From Candidatus Rokubacteria bacterium 13_1_40CM_69_27 (GTDB lineage: Bacteria > Methylomirabilota > Methylomirabilia > Rokubacteriales > CSP1-6), in contig MNEF01000049.1 in assembly GCA_001917535.1 (NCBI GenBank), forward strand, positions 1-49,794: a stretch of DNA of 49,794 bases. The letters are read 5' to 3'. The position numbers and the translations under genes were made by a program. Under the pieces are notes generated by a model, which made no database searches, was not told the origin of the DNA, and was given only the letters and a program-made list of their open reading frames with translations. This document shows positions 1 through 9,839 of this stretch, one piece after another. The stretch's first letter is position 1. The number at the start of each line of letters is the position of its first letter.

Positions 1-65
1 GCGGCCTCAGCTTGAAAGGGGACAGGGAACTGTAAGTTCTCTCGACCCGCCCTCGGCGCGGCAGC

Positions 66-3000
66 TTATTGAGCCGCGGCGAGCGCCGAATGGACGGCGC
101 GGCGTACGTCCTCCCGGGCAAAAGGCTTGTTGAGGCACGGGACCTTCGTTTTCTCGAGGAACTTCAGCGTGTCCGCGCCCAGGATATCCCCGGTAACGAA
201 AACGAACAGCGGTCGGCGTCCCCAATGGCGACGTTCGACCTCACGGTACAAGCCCGGACCATCGAGCTTCGGCATCCGAATGTCGGAGATGACGAGGTCA
301 TAGCTCCGATCAGCCAGGCGCTCCAGCGCCGTCGCGGCGTTCGAGGCCGTCTCGACTTGGTGGCCATCGAGCGTGAGGAGGTCCGCCAACAGAGTCGCGA
401 CCGCCGAGTCGTCGTCTACGACCAAGACCTTCCTCTGCGGAATCGGGAACCCGGATCCGGCATCGGGACCCGGGGGTTCAAGCAGGACGGAGCCAACTGG
501 CAATTCGATCTTGAACACGGCCCCGTGTCCCACCTCGGTTTCGACCCGAATCGAGCCCCCGTGACTTTCAACGATTCCCTGGCAGAGGGACAGCCCCAGT
601 CCGGTCCCCTCGCCGATGGGTTTCGTCGTGAAGAAGGGCTCGAAGATCCGGGCCAAAAGCTCGGGCGGTATACCGGGCCCCGTATCGGCGACCCACAACC
701 CCACGCACGAGCGGGCCGGATCGTAGCGAGTCGTGATCGTGAGGTGGCGCACGGACGTCTGGCGCAACGCGTGGTGGGCGTTCGTCAACAGATTCACCAC
801 GACCTGCTGGAGCTGGTGCTGATCGGCCCAGAGGTCGGGCAGATCGGCCGCCAAGTCCAGGTTGACCTTCACGTTGTCGGTGGCGAGCGGATAGGCCAGC
901 AGTTCCCCGGCCCCGGTGACAATCTGATTCAAGGCCACCCGTCGGCGCTCAGGGGGGTGTTTTCGCGCGAGCGCGAGGAAGTTCTGGACGATTCGACTGC
1001 AGTGTTCGGCGGCTGTCTCAATTTGTTCGGCCGCATAGTCGACCGACTTGCCCCTCAGCTTCTGTGATCGGCTCTCCGCCCCCGAACGCAGCATGCCCGC
1101 GTACCCGATCAACACGGTGAGCGGGTTATTGAGTTCATGGGCCACTCCGGCGAGCAGCTGACCCATCGTCGCCAGCTTTTCACTCTGACGCAAGGCCTCC
1201 TCTGCCTGCTTTCGTTCCTCGGCGAGCCGGCCTTTCTCCAAGATGACGGAGGCCTGATCGGCGAAAGCCGAAAGGAGAGAGATATCATCGGCGGCGAACC
1301 GCCGACGCTGTTGCGTGTATACATACAGAACGCCGGTGGGCTTGCCGTCCGCCCGCAAGGGGACCCCCAGAAACCCGTGCAGGCCGATCGCCTCGACGGC
1401 CTTCTTATGGAGCGGATCGTAACGTTCATCTTCGAGCACATCCTCCACCGTGAGTGGTTGGTTCGTCGCCACCACAATCCCGGTCAGGCTCTCGCCGATT
1501 CTCAAGCGTGGGCGCAAGGCCGACGCGATGGGGGAATGGGTCCAAGCCTTCAGCACGAGCTCCTCTTCCTCCAGCAGCCGCAGCGCGGCGACCTCGACGC
1601 CCAGGAGCTGACTCGTCTCCTTCACGATCAGCGACAGAAGCTCTTGCGTCTCGGTGGCGGTCGCGAGCCGCCTTGACAACTGGTAGAGGACCTCGATCCG
1701 GCGGCGCTCACGGTCGGCCTGCTCGTAGAGCCGCGCGTTGGCCATGGCGATCGCCGCCTGGTTGGCGAGGACGCCCAAAAGCTCGAGTTCCTCGGTGTCG
1801 AAGATCTCGCCGGAGAGCTTCTCGCCGAGCAGGAGAATACCCGTGATCTCGCTTTCGAGCTTCAACGGCACGATCAGTGACGCCTTGATGTCTTCGAGTT
1901 CTTCGCCCGCCGCGTCGAAATACTGGGCGGCTCTCCGGTTGAGGACCGCCTCTTCCTTTACCAGGACACCCTCCTTCCGCCTTAGCCACTGAACGATGAG
2001 GCTATCGCCCCTCATTGCCGAGACACCGGCCGACTCACCGGTCGTCGTCTCTTCCCGCTGAGTCACGAATGATCTCGTGGTCTCGTCGTAGATCAGGAGG
2101 GCGGAGTGCGTCAGGGGTATGCCCCGGACGAGGTCTCGCACGAGCGTGTCCACGACCTTGCCGAAATCGAGCATCGTACTCATTTGCTTGCTCAGCGCCA
2201 CGAGGGTCTCATGGCATCCCCGGGACTTGCTGAACATGAGTCGCTCGATCCAGTCCTCGATGGGCCGGCCCAGGGGAGTGAGGAGGAGTGTGAAGATGAA
2301 TCCCAGCGGCGCGATCATCCAGACGGCTGTCAGGTTTTCCAGCTCGAACGTGCGCTCCAGCACCCACGTGAGCGCCACCAGGATCGACGTTACGGCAGCG
2401 CCGACCGTGCCGTACACCGCGCACTTTTTGACCACCGCGCTCACGTCAAACATGCGGTACCGGATGATCGCGGTGCCGAACATCAACGCGCACACCATGT
2501 TGGCCGGGATGCCGATCGGGTATATCCGGTCGACGAGAGGGAAGGGCTTGGCCAGGGCGAACCTCACGACATCGACGAAGCCACCGAAAATCGTCAGCAC
2601 CGCTCCGACCAGGATGAGGAGCGTGCGATTGCGGCGGAAGCCGGAATCGGCGCTCTGGTAGGCGTGGCCGAGGTGAACGAGACCGGCGAGGAGGAACGCA
2701 TAAAAGTAGACGAAGAAGCCGTTGTAGAGCCGCCCCGGTGCCGGAGCCCATCCCCAGGCCGTGGACTGAACGCCGGTCATAAAGACCGATGAAGCGAGGA
2801 GATTCAGCAGTGAGAAGACGGCGGAGAGACCATAGGCCGCGACCAGCCAGCGTCGTTGACGAACGGTACTGTCGAGGAAGATGAGAACGAAGTGGTAGTA
2901 GAACGCCGGGAGCGCGATGACGCCCACGTGGATAAGAATCTCCCACTGGTAGGCCGTGGTCGGGTCTCGGGCGCCCCGCAGCATGAACACGCCGAAGTTC

Positions 3001-3134
3001 CACAGAGCCAGCGTCGACACGAAGTAGGCAAAGATCCGGTTGAGTCGGCTCTGAGGGTTTCTGAGCAGGGAGATCGCGACCAGACAGAGGTTCAGGATGA
3101 GGGCGATCAGGGGTAGGAGGCGATGCAGGGTCAT
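66..3134 (-). CDS. Membrane-bound hybrid histidine kinase (7TM-GAF-GAF-HisKA-HATPase-REC)
   Basis: Predicted inner-membrane sensor kinase of 1022 residues. Residues 1-230 hold about seven hydrophobic segments of the histidine-kinase N-terminal 7TM type. Two GAF domains follow (about 320-470 and 490-640), each ending in the usual helix with a NARLYEQ or similar stretch. The phospho-acceptor is H666 in AHELNNPL. The ATPase domain has a G box reading GTGLGLSLCQGI, and a C-terminal receiver domain carries D951 in VISDIRMP. All catalytic residues are present, so it should autophosphorylate and relay to its own receiver. No DNA-binding output gene is adjacent on this strand, so its partner is unknown. 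The signal it senses cannot be read from sequence. Confidence 0.93.
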   Translation of the reverse strand: MTLHRLLPLIALILNLCLVAISLLRNPQSRLNRIFAYFVSTLALWNFGVFMLRGARDPTTAYQWEILIHVGVIALPAFYYHFVLIFLDSTVRQRRWLVAAYGLSAVFSLLNLLASSVFMTGVQSTAWGWAPAPGRLYNGFFVYFYAFLLAGLVHLGHAYQSADSGFRRNRTLLILVGAVLTIFGGFVDVVRFALAKPFPLVDRIYPIGIPANMVCALMFGTAIIRYRMFDVSAVVKKCAVYGTVGAAVTSILVALTWVLERTFELENLTAVWMIAPLGFIFTLLLTPLGRPIEDWIERLMFSKSRGCHETLVALSKQMSTMLDFGKVVDTLVRDLVRGIPLTHSALLIYDETTRSFVTQREETTTGESAGVSAMRGDSLIVQWLRRKEGVLVKEEAVLNRRAAQYFDAAGEELEDIKASLIVPLKLESEITGILLLGEKLSGEIFDTEELELLGVLANQAAIAMANARLYEQADRERRRIEVLYQLSRRLATATETQELLSLIVKETSQLLGVEVAALRLLEEEELVLKAWTHSPIASALRPRLRIGESLTGIVVATNQPLTVEDVLEDERYDPLHKKAVEAIGLHGFLGVPLRADGKPTGVLYVYTQQRRRFAADDISLLSAFADQASVILEKGRLAEERKQAEEALRQSEKLATMGQLLAGVAHELNNPLTVLIGYAGMLRSGAESRSQKLRGKSVDYAAEQIETAAEHCSRIVQNFLALARKHPPERRRVALNQIVTGAGELLAYPLATDNVKVNLDLAADLPDLWADQHQLQQVVVNLLTNAHHALRQTSVRHLTITTRYDPARSCVGLWVADTGPGIPPELLARIFEPFFTTKPIGEGTGLGLSLCQGIVESHGGSIRVETEVGHGAVFKIELPVGSVLLEPPGPDAGSGFPIPQRKVLVVDDDSAVATLLADLLTLDGHQVETASNAATALERLADRSYDLVISDIRMPKLDGPGLYREVERRHWGRRPLFVFVTGDILGADTLKFLEKTKVPCLNKPFAREDVRRAVHSALAAAQ

Positions 3135-3640
3135 CGGACGCTACCGTCGCCGGTCAGGCCGACGCGCCGCCCCCCGAAGCCTCGCCTCGAAGATCGTCTT
3201 CATGCCTGACGGACCTCGTCCCTTCTCTCGAGCTCCAGTCCTGTAAGGGCCTCCATACTAGCGCAGCCGGCTGCCAGAGCCCTCAGGTGAGCCGCAACAG
3301 AAGGTGAGCCGCAACAGAACGCCCCCTTGATCTGGTAGCCGGCCATCGATCATCACCCCATATTGTAGTTCGTGGGCTTTCCATCTGAGGGCTTCGGCGG
3401 CCCGGTTCGTCGCCTGGCTGTCGAAGACCGGCTGGGCTGGACGCGAGCTGACGGCGTGAGGGCCACGGTTGCGCCCGTCCCCTGGGCAGCATCTACGGCG
3501 ATCCTGGGGAGGGCCGGGCAGCGGTGTGATCGCACGAACGGCCCCGTGTCGGATTTTGGCGACCGTGGTCGTGCTGGCGAGGTCGATCCCAGCCCGGGGC
3601 CGGCAGGACTCGTCACCCAGGCCATGGCACCGGTTCGGCG
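3135..3640. other. Intergenic stretch with no supported gene
   Basis: About 500 bases between the kinase and the zinc-ribbon/coiled-coil gene. Open frames exist on both strands because of the high GC, but none has a ribosome-binding site or recognisable protein. The only structure seen is a perfect 17-bp tandem duplication at 3285-3318. The minus strand at 3260-3450 reads somewhat protein-like and could be a decayed gene, but I could not assign it. Confidence 0.4.
3285..3318. repeat. Perfect 17-bp tandem duplication
   Basis: The unit AGGTGAGCCGCAACAGA occurs at 3285-3301 and again directly at 3302-3318 with no mismatch. It lies in non-coding DNA. It could be a recent slippage event or a two-copy binding site; nothing in the context decides between these. 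Confidence 0.85.
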
Positions 3641-4429
3641 TCAGCGTCCTTTGAGCTTGAGGAGGACCTCGGTGGTGATGCGCCCGATCTCGGAGAGGCC
3701 CTTGTCGACGGTGTCGACGGCCGCCGAGGCCTCCAGCTTTTGACGATCGATCTCCGCGCGGAGCCGCGTGATCTCGCTCTGGAGGTCCTCGATTTCCAGG
3801 CCTAGCCGGGCCGAATGGGCCTCGGCGGATTCGGCCCGCCGCCGCAAGCCCTCGCATTCCTGGAACAGCGACGGGATGACGGTGCTGAGGATGTCCTGGC
3901 CGTCGCGCGTCCACTGGTCGATCTGCCGCCGCGCCTGCATCAGTGCGTCGAAATCCATGGGCATAACCTCGGAGACGGAGTGCCGACGCGGCGTCTGGAG
4001 GACGCGGCTCGCATCCGTCGTTTTCTGGACGGGAACGATGACCACTGGATGGTACCTCGTATCTTCCCAGTAGTCGGCTGGTCGTCGGCGGTCTGCGCGT
4101 CGGCGCTCCCGCCAAGACGGCTGGCCGCCCTGGCGCCGCTCCCGCTGCCGACGGTCGAGCAGGACACGGACCCGTGGGTCGTCGAGAAATTGTTCGCTCA
4201 CCCGGTGGAAGAGGTCCGAGTCGCGCCTGGCGACGATGACGAGGAAGCGAACGTGCTCGTGCCGGGGGGGAGTCGTCGCCGCGCCAGAGCTCGTCCGCGT
4301 TCGCGCGAGCACCTCGAGCTTGTGCGCCCAGCAAATCCCCCGCACCTCGGCGGGATCATCGAACGGCGGGCGCTCACCGATGAGACCAGGGCGTCCCTCG
4401 GCGCGACACCATGCGCAGACCGCTTTCAC
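3641..4429 (-). CDS. Hypothetical protein with N-terminal zinc-ribbon-like motif and C-terminal coiled coil
   Basis: A 262-residue protein of unknown function. The GTG start is supported by a GAGGAA ribosome-binding site a few bases upstream. The N-terminus has C5-x2-C8 and later GICWAH (C33, H36), which together could bind zinc. The middle is very rich in Arg and charged residues, including an RRQRERRQGG-like stretch. The last 100 residues (DFDALMQARRQIDQW onwards) are helical with heptad character and look like a coiled coil. It stands alone between two kinase genes. A structural or regulatory role is possible, but no family was recognised. Confidence 0.7.
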   Translation of the reverse strand: MKAVCAWCRAEGRPGLIGERPPFDDPAEVRGICWAHKLEVLARTRTSSGAATTPPRHEHVRFLVIVARRDSDLFHRVSEQFLDDPRVRVLLDRRQRERRQGGQPSWRERRRADRRRPADYWEDTRYHPVVIVPVQKTTDASRVLQTPRRHSVSEVMPMDFDALMQARRQIDQWTRDGQDILSTVIPSLFQECEGLRRRAESAEAHSARLGLEIEDLQSEITRLRAEIDRQKLEASAAVDTVDKGLSEIGRITTEVLLKLKGR

Positions 4430-4522
4430 CGTGATTCCTCTGATCGCCCGATCCGTCGGGCGGTGACGGACGCTAGGGTGCGGGAAGCTTAGGGTGAGTC
4501 TGCAGGCGCGTCAAGGGGGTCT

Positions 4523-7500
4523 TCACCGCAGCATCTGGGCGATCTGTCGGAGCACGTCCGCGGTCTCGAACGGTTTGGCCAGGACGAAGCGGACGTGGTG
4601 CCGTTGGAGCTGGGTCGGATCCAGCCGGTCGCCCCAGCCGGTGATGAGGCCCACGGGCAGGTGCGGAAACTTTTCGTGGCAGGTGGCGGCGAACTCCCAG
4701 CCCGACATCCGCGGCATGGAGAGGTCGCTCAGCACGACATCGAACGGCTCCCTCTCGCATCGCGCGAGCCCCTCGGCGCCGCTGGCCGCCTCGACGACGA
4801 CGTGCCCCTCCTCGGCGAGCAGAGCGCCCAACATCGTCCGCACCGCCGGCTCGTCGTCGATGATGAGGATTCGTGCGGCCCGGCCGGGCGGCGCCGGAGC
4901 GGCGGCATCGTTGGCGGGGGCGAAGTCGCGGCCGATCGGCAGGCGCACGGTGAAGGTGGAGCCGCGGCCGGGCGCGCTTTCCACGTCGATGGTGCCGCCG
5001 TGTCGGGTCACGATGCCCCAGGCCACGGCCAGGCCGAGCCCAGTGCCGCGCTGGCCCTTGGTGGTGAAGAAGGGCTCGAAGGCGCGCTGGCGGACCTCCT
5101 CGGACATCCCGCTGCCGGTGTCGGTGAGCGCGATGGCGACCTCGTCGCCGTCCGTGCTCATGCGGAACACGCAGCGGCCGCCGTCCGGCATGGCGTCGAG
5201 CGCGTTCGTGAGCAGGTTGGCGAAGACTTCGCGCAGCTCCTCGGGGCGCCCCGCCACCGGCGGGGCCTCGCCCACCACGGTGACGCCGTAGTGCACGCCG
5301 CGACTCTGGGCCTCGTCCTTCCAGCGCGGACGCGTCAGCTCGACCACCTCGCGCAGCACCTCGCTCGGGTCCACGCGGGCGAAGGAGCGTGTCGTCCGCG
5401 TGCGGGTGAACTCCTGGATGCGCCGCACCGTGTCGGCGCCGTCGCGGGCGGCCTGCCGGATCGCCTCCAGCCACCCGCTCAGCTCGTTATCTTTCAAACG
5501 CCGGAGCAGCAGGTCCGCGCGCCCCAGGATGATCGCCAGCAGGTTGTTGAAGTCGTGGGCGACACCCGCCGCCATCTCACCCAGCGCGCTGAGGCGTTCG
5601 GCCCGCACGAGCTGGGCCTGGCTGCGCTCGAGGTCCTCGTGGGCGCGACGGAGCGCCGCGAACAGCCGCGCATTGCGAATGGCGACGGCGGCCTGGGCGA
5701 CGAAGCTGTCGAGCAGATCCTGGTTGTCCGCATCGAGCGCGAAGGGCTTCCGACCGAAGACGACGAGCACGCCGAGCAGGGAGTCCTGGAAGAGGATGGG
5801 GACGGACAGGGTGCTCTTGAGATTGTGCCGGCGGAACCAGTCGCGCGCGCCGATCCGCTCGTCGGCGAAGACGTCGGGCACGTTGAGGGGGCGGCGGTGG
5901 AGGGCCACCCATCCCGCGCCGCCTTCGCCGTAGCGCCGGACCGTCCCCGGAAGGTCCGCGCCCAGCGCCGCGTCGGAAAAGGCCCGGCGCTCGAGCGTCT
6001 GCGACCTCTCGTCGGCGATGGAAATCGACACCAGCGGGGCATCCATCAGCTCGGCGGCGGCCCGGGCGATGCCGTCCAAAACCTCGTTGAGGTCGAGCGA
6101 CGACGACACGATCTGGTTCAGGCGGGCGAGCGTCCGCAGTCGCGCCGTCCGGAGCTCCTGGGCCTCGTAGAGCTGGGCGTTGCTGATGGCGATGGCCGCC
6201 TGGTCGGCGAGGAACCCCATCAGTTCCTTCTCTTCCGGGCTGAACTCGCGCTCCTCGCCGAAGATGATGGCCAGCACCCCCACGACGCGGTCGCCGGTGA
6301 TCAACGGGACGCCGGCGAAGCCCCGCAGGCCGCCCTCCGTCGCCAGCCGCCGGTTGAGCCACCGCGGATCACCGCCGATGTCCGCGATGTACTCCGGCCC
6401 CCGCGACGCGAAGATGCGTCCGACCGCGCCCTGGCCGTAGGGGATTACCGGGTGATCCGTCATCAGCCGCTCGATCTCGGGATCGATGCCGAATCCCGCC
6501 TGGACCCGCAGGCCGCCCCCCGCGGGGTCCTCGATCCAGACGCGCGAGGTCTTGGCCCCCAGCAGCGTGGTGGCGGCCCGCGCCACGGCGTGGAAGACCT
6601 GGGGGCTGCCCTGGGCGGACGTGATGAGCCGCGTCAGCGCGCTCAGCGCGGTGAGCTTCTGCGCCCGCTCGTCCAGCCGCTCGTACAGGCGCGCGGTCTC
6701 GAGCGCGAGCGCCGCCTGGTCGGCGAAGGCCTGCAGCAGCTCGGCCTCGGCCGTGGAGAAGGTCCGTCCGGCGAAGTCGCCGATGGAGAGCGTGCCGATG
6801 GTCTCGCCCTTGGCGCGAAGCGGGGCCGACAGGACGGCGCCGAGGCCGGCCACGCTGAGCCGGCGGCGGAGGTCGTCGGGCAGGACGAGGCCCGGCTCGC
6901 GCACCACGTCGCCGACCCAGATGGGGCTGCCCTCAGCCACCACCCGGCCCTCGACGCCGGCGCCGGCCGCGAAGGTGTGGCCGGGCTCGAAGGGCATCGC
7001 TGACCGGCCGGCGGTGGCGAGCACTCTCAGAGAGCGGTCGCGCTCGAGTAGCCGAACGCTCGAGCTCTGCGCGCCGAACAGGGGGAGCACGCTCTGCACG
7101 ATCCGTTCGCCGACCGCGGTCGGGTCGAGGCTCTCCGTGAGCGTGCGCGCGACCCGCGCCAGCTCCTCCGCCTCCCGTCGCCGCCGCTCTGCCTCCTCGT
7201 AGAGCGTGGCGTTCTGCAGCGCGATCGCCGCCTGCGTCGCGCAGCGCTCCAGGATGGCGAGATCCTCGGCCCGGAACGGCGGCGCCTCGTCGCCCGTGCG
7301 GTTCATGGTGATGACGCCCAGGAGCCGCTCGCGGATCATGAGGGGATAGGCCATCGAGCGCGTCAGCCCCAGCGCGACGAACTGGGGCATGGCCTTGGGC
7401 CAGGAGGTGTAGTCGTCCACGACTAGGCCGCGGCGCGCCTCCGCGCAGAGCCCGACCAGCCCGTGGCCGAAGGGAATGTGCACGTCGGCGAGGGCTCCCT

Positions 7501-8578
7501 TGGCGGTCCAGGCCTTGGGGACGAGCATCCGCTCGCCTTCGACCAGGTAGATCCCACCGTTGGCGTCGAAGAGGCGGCTCGCGCGCTCGACGATCAGGCG
7601 CAGGAGGCGGTCGCTCTTCAGCTCGGCGACCAGCTCGCGCTCGATCTCGGCCAGGGTCTCGATCTGCTGGCGGCGGGAGGTCTCCAGGGAGAAGAGGCGG
7701 GCGTTCTCGAGCGCCAGCGCCGCCTGGTCGGCGAAGGCCTGGACCAGGCCGATCTCCTCCTCGTCGAAGACCCGGCCCGCGCGGTCCGCGACCGACAGTA
7801 CGCCGATGACGTGATCCTTGACGATCAGCGGGACGGCCAGGGCCGCCCGGTAGGGCGCCGCCTCGATCCGCGCCCGCGACTCCGCCGTCAGCGTCACCCG
7901 CGGATCGTGCAGCACGTTGGGCGTCGTCATCGGCTGGCGATCCCGCACGACGAGTCCGACCAGGCCCGTCCCCCGCGGAAACCTCAGGCCCTCGGACGCC
8001 GCCGGCCCGACCGCGCCGGCGACGGCGAGGATCACCAGGTCGCCGGACTCCGGCTCCACCCGGTGGATCGCGGACGCCTGGGAGGCGAGCAATCTCCGGA
8101 GGCTGTCGGCGATCTGCTGGGCGACGGCGTCGGGGTCGAGTGTGCGCGAGAGGAGCCGGCCGATCTCTGCCAGCGCCTCGGCGGCCCGCCACCGCGCCTC
8201 GCTCTTCGTGAAGAGCGCGGCGTTGCGCATGGCGACGGCGGCCTGGCCCGCGAGAAGGGTGAGGATGGCCCGCTCGTCCTCGCTCGGGGGCTCGCCGTCC
8301 GTGAAAGTCACCTCCAGAACACCGAGGAGGTCGTCACCGGCCAGGATGGGTACGGCGTGCACTTTGGCGTCGGGGGTCGGGGCGACATCCCCGGCACCCC
8401 CGGCAACGCGCTGGACTCCGGTGCTGCGGTCGACGTAACGGACGGTGCCCAGGACCCGGGGTCGGAGTGCCTCGACGGCGGCGATCACGCGGCGCAGGAT
8501 CTCATCCAGCTCGAGCGCGCCCGAGACCGCCCGCGCGAGGTCGGCCACCTGACGGAGCCGATCCCCCGGCGGAGTCAT
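4523..8578 (-). CDS. Soluble hybrid histidine kinase with six tandem GAF domains and C-terminal receiver
   Basis: A 1351-residue kinase with no membrane segments. Six GAF modules recur at about 170-residue spacing (roughly 20-120, 150-293, 310-458, 480-630, 650-802 and 820-971). Each ends in a helix such as NAALFTK, NARLFSLE, NATLYEE, TARLYERL, NAQLYEAQ or NARLFAAL. The HisKA acceptor is H1008 in AHDFNNLL, the ATPase has GTGLGLAVAWGI, and the receiver has D1285 in VLSDLSMP. The ATG at 8578 was chosen because it overlaps the MFS stop (ATGA) and the upstream part of the open frame is only the out-of-frame shadow of that gene. It is probably translated together with the MFS carrier and UvrA. Confidence 0.92.
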   Translation of the reverse strand: MTPPGDRLRQVADLARAVSGALELDEILRRVIAAVEALRPRVLGTVRYVDRSTGVQRVAGGAGDVAPTPDAKVHAVPILAGDDLLGVLEVTFTDGEPPSEDERAILTLLAGQAAVAMRNAALFTKSEARWRAAEALAEIGRLLSRTLDPDAVAQQIADSLRRLLASQASAIHRVEPESGDLVILAVAGAVGPAASEGLRFPRGTGLVGLVVRDRQPMTTPNVLHDPRVTLTAESRARIEAAPYRAALAVPLIVKDHVIGVLSVADRAGRVFDEEEIGLVQAFADQAALALENARLFSLETSRRQQIETLAEIERELVAELKSDRLLRLIVERASRLFDANGGIYLVEGERMLVPKAWTAKGALADVHIPFGHGLVGLCAEARRGLVVDDYTSWPKAMPQFVALGLTRSMAYPLMIRERLLGVITMNRTGDEAPPFRAEDLAILERCATQAAIALQNATLYEEAERRRREAEELARVARTLTESLDPTAVGERIVQSVLPLFGAQSSSVRLLERDRSLRVLATAGRSAMPFEPGHTFAAGAGVEGRVVAEGSPIWVGDVVREPGLVLPDDLRRRLSVAGLGAVLSAPLRAKGETIGTLSIGDFAGRTFSTAEAELLQAFADQAALALETARLYERLDERAQKLTALSALTRLITSAQGSPQVFHAVARAATTLLGAKTSRVWIEDPAGGGLRVQAGFGIDPEIERLMTDHPVIPYGQGAVGRIFASRGPEYIADIGGDPRWLNRRLATEGGLRGFAGVPLITGDRVVGVLAIIFGEEREFSPEEKELMGFLADQAAIAISNAQLYEAQELRTARLRTLARLNQIVSSSLDLNEVLDGIARAAAELMDAPLVSISIADERSQTLERRAFSDAALGADLPGTVRRYGEGGAGWVALHRRPLNVPDVFADERIGARDWFRRHNLKSTLSVPILFQDSLLGVLVVFGRKPFALDADNQDLLDSFVAQAAVAIRNARLFAALRRAHEDLERSQAQLVRAERLSALGEMAAGVAHDFNNLLAIILGRADLLLRRLKDNELSGWLEAIRQAARDGADTVRRIQEFTRTRTTRSFARVDPSEVLREVVELTRPRWKDEAQSRGVHYGVTVVGEAPPVAGRPEELREVFANLLTNALDAMPDGGRCVFRMSTDGDEVAIALTDTGSGMSEEVRQRAFEPFFTTKGQRGTGLGLAVAWGIVTRHGGTIDVESAPGRGSTFTVRLPIGRDFAPANDAAAPAPPGRAARILIIDDEPAVRTMLGALLAEEGHVVVEAASGAEGLARCEREPFDVVLSDLSMPRMSGWEFAATCHEKFPHLPVGLITGWGDRLDPTQLQRHHVRFVLAKPFETADVLRQIAQMLR

Positions 8579-9837
8579 CCTGAAATCAGGGTAGCACTTT
8601 GCGAGGTGGGGGTGAGAGCCCCTGGGGCAACCGCCCGGGGCGGGCGACACAGCAAGAGCAGGGCGATGGCCACGAGGTTGAGTCCAGCGGCCAGAGCGAA
8701 GGCCGGCGCGTAGCTGCCCGTCGCGTCGTAGACGGCGCCGGCGATGAGCGGTCCCCAGGCGCCCATCGATCCGGCCAGCGCGAAGAGGACCCCCACCAGC
8801 GTCCCCGCCTGCTGGCGGCCGAAGAAGTCGCCGACGATCGCGGTGAAGAGCGTCGAGATGGCGCCGTACGAGTACCCGAAGACGAAGGCGGTCGCGTAGA
8901 GCGTCCCCAGGCCCCGGACGGCGAGGAAGCCGGTGAAGGCGAGCGCCTGCAGGGCCATGGCGATCGCCACTGTCGTCCGACGGCCGAGCCGGTCTGAGAC
9001 CGGACCCATCACCAGGCGGCCGGCGACGGCGCCGACGCCCAGCGCGCTGATCACCGACGCCGCCACCAGCGGCGAGAAGCCCAGGTCGCGGCTGAACCGG
9101 ACGACGTGCACAAGGGGGATGAAGACGGGGATCCACGTCGCCGAGAACGCCGCGCCGAGGAGCCAGAAGGCCGGCGTGCGGGCCGCCCGCCGCAGAGGCC
9201 AGAATTCCCCGCCGGCCGGCGCCGGGGATAGCGCCGGTCCGGCGCCGTCATCGGGATGGAGCCCCAGGCTCTCGGGATCGCGACGCATCGTCCAGGCGAT
9301 GAGGTTGAGGACGACGAGCACGCCGGCACCGAAGACGAGATATGCCGCGCGCCAGCCGATGGCGCCGATGAGCAGTTGAGCGAGCGGCGGCAGCGCGAGC
9401 GTCCCCACACTGGCTCCGCTGGAGGCGAGGCCCACGGCGAGGCCGCGGCGCCGGACGAACCACTTCACCACGGTGGCGTTGCAGGGCACGTAGGCCGTCC
9501 CCATACCGAGGGCGGCGACGAGGCCGTACAGTACGTAGGGCTGCCAGAGCCGGCTCACCAACCCCATGCCCATGAGCGCGGCGCCCAGGAAGCACCCGCC
9601 GCCGGCGATGACGCGGCGGGGGCCCCAGAGGTCCGTCAGCCGCCCGGCGGGGAATCCGAAGACACAGTAGGCGAAGGCGTAGAGCGAGAACGCGCCCGCC
9701 AGGCTCGCGCGGCTCCACCCGAACTCGTCGAGGAGCGCGGAGAAGAAGACGCCGAAAGAATACTGGGCGCCGTAGGCGACAAAGAGGACGCCGAAGGCGC
9801 CGGCGACGACGACCCAGCCATGGTAGAAACGCCCCAC
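8575..9837 (-). CDS. MFS transporter, monocarboxylate/oxalate-formate antiporter-like
   Basis: A 420-residue inner-membrane carrier with about 12 hydrophobic segments. The N-terminal pattern (YHGWVVVAGAF, then YSFGVFFSALLDEFGWSR) and the loop motif GRLTDLWGPRR between helices 2 and 3 fit the MCT/OFA branch of the major facilitator superfamily, which moves organic acids. The substrate is not predictable. The start is a GTG two bases after the uvrA stop; no ATG fits, and the longer open frame upstream is the shadow of uvrA. Its stop overlaps the start of the six-GAF kinase, so all three genes are probably co-translated. Confidence 0.85.
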   Translation of the reverse strand: MGRFYHGWVVVAGAFGVLFVAYGAQYSFGVFFSALLDEFGWSRASLAGAFSLYAFAYCVFGFPAGRLTDLWGPRRVIAGGGCFLGAALMGMGLVSRLWQPYVLYGLVAALGMGTAYVPCNATVVKWFVRRRGLAVGLASSGASVGTLALPPLAQLLIGAIGWRAAYLVFGAGVLVVLNLIAWTMRRDPESLGLHPDDGAGPALSPAPAGGEFWPLRRAARTPAFWLLGAAFSATWIPVFIPLVHVVRFSRDLGFSPLVAASVISALGVGAVAGRLVMGPVSDRLGRRTTVAIAMALQALAFTGFLAVRGLGTLYATAFVFGYSYGAISTLFTAIVGDFFGRQQAGTLVGVLFALAGSMGAWGPLIAGAVYDATGSYAPAFALAAGLNLVAIALLLLCRPPRAVAPGALTPTSQSATLISG

Positions 9838-9839
9838 GG

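Noticed and set aside
4595-7003. An 802-codon plus-strand frame opposite the six-GAF kinase
   Set aside because: The kinase on the minus strand has clear domains throughout, and the plus frame has no recognisable motif or start signal.
8579-9136. N-terminal extension of the six-GAF kinase frame
   Set aside because: The extra 186 codons lie over the MFS gene in another frame; the ATG at 8578 overlaps the MFS stop and matches a normal GAF start.
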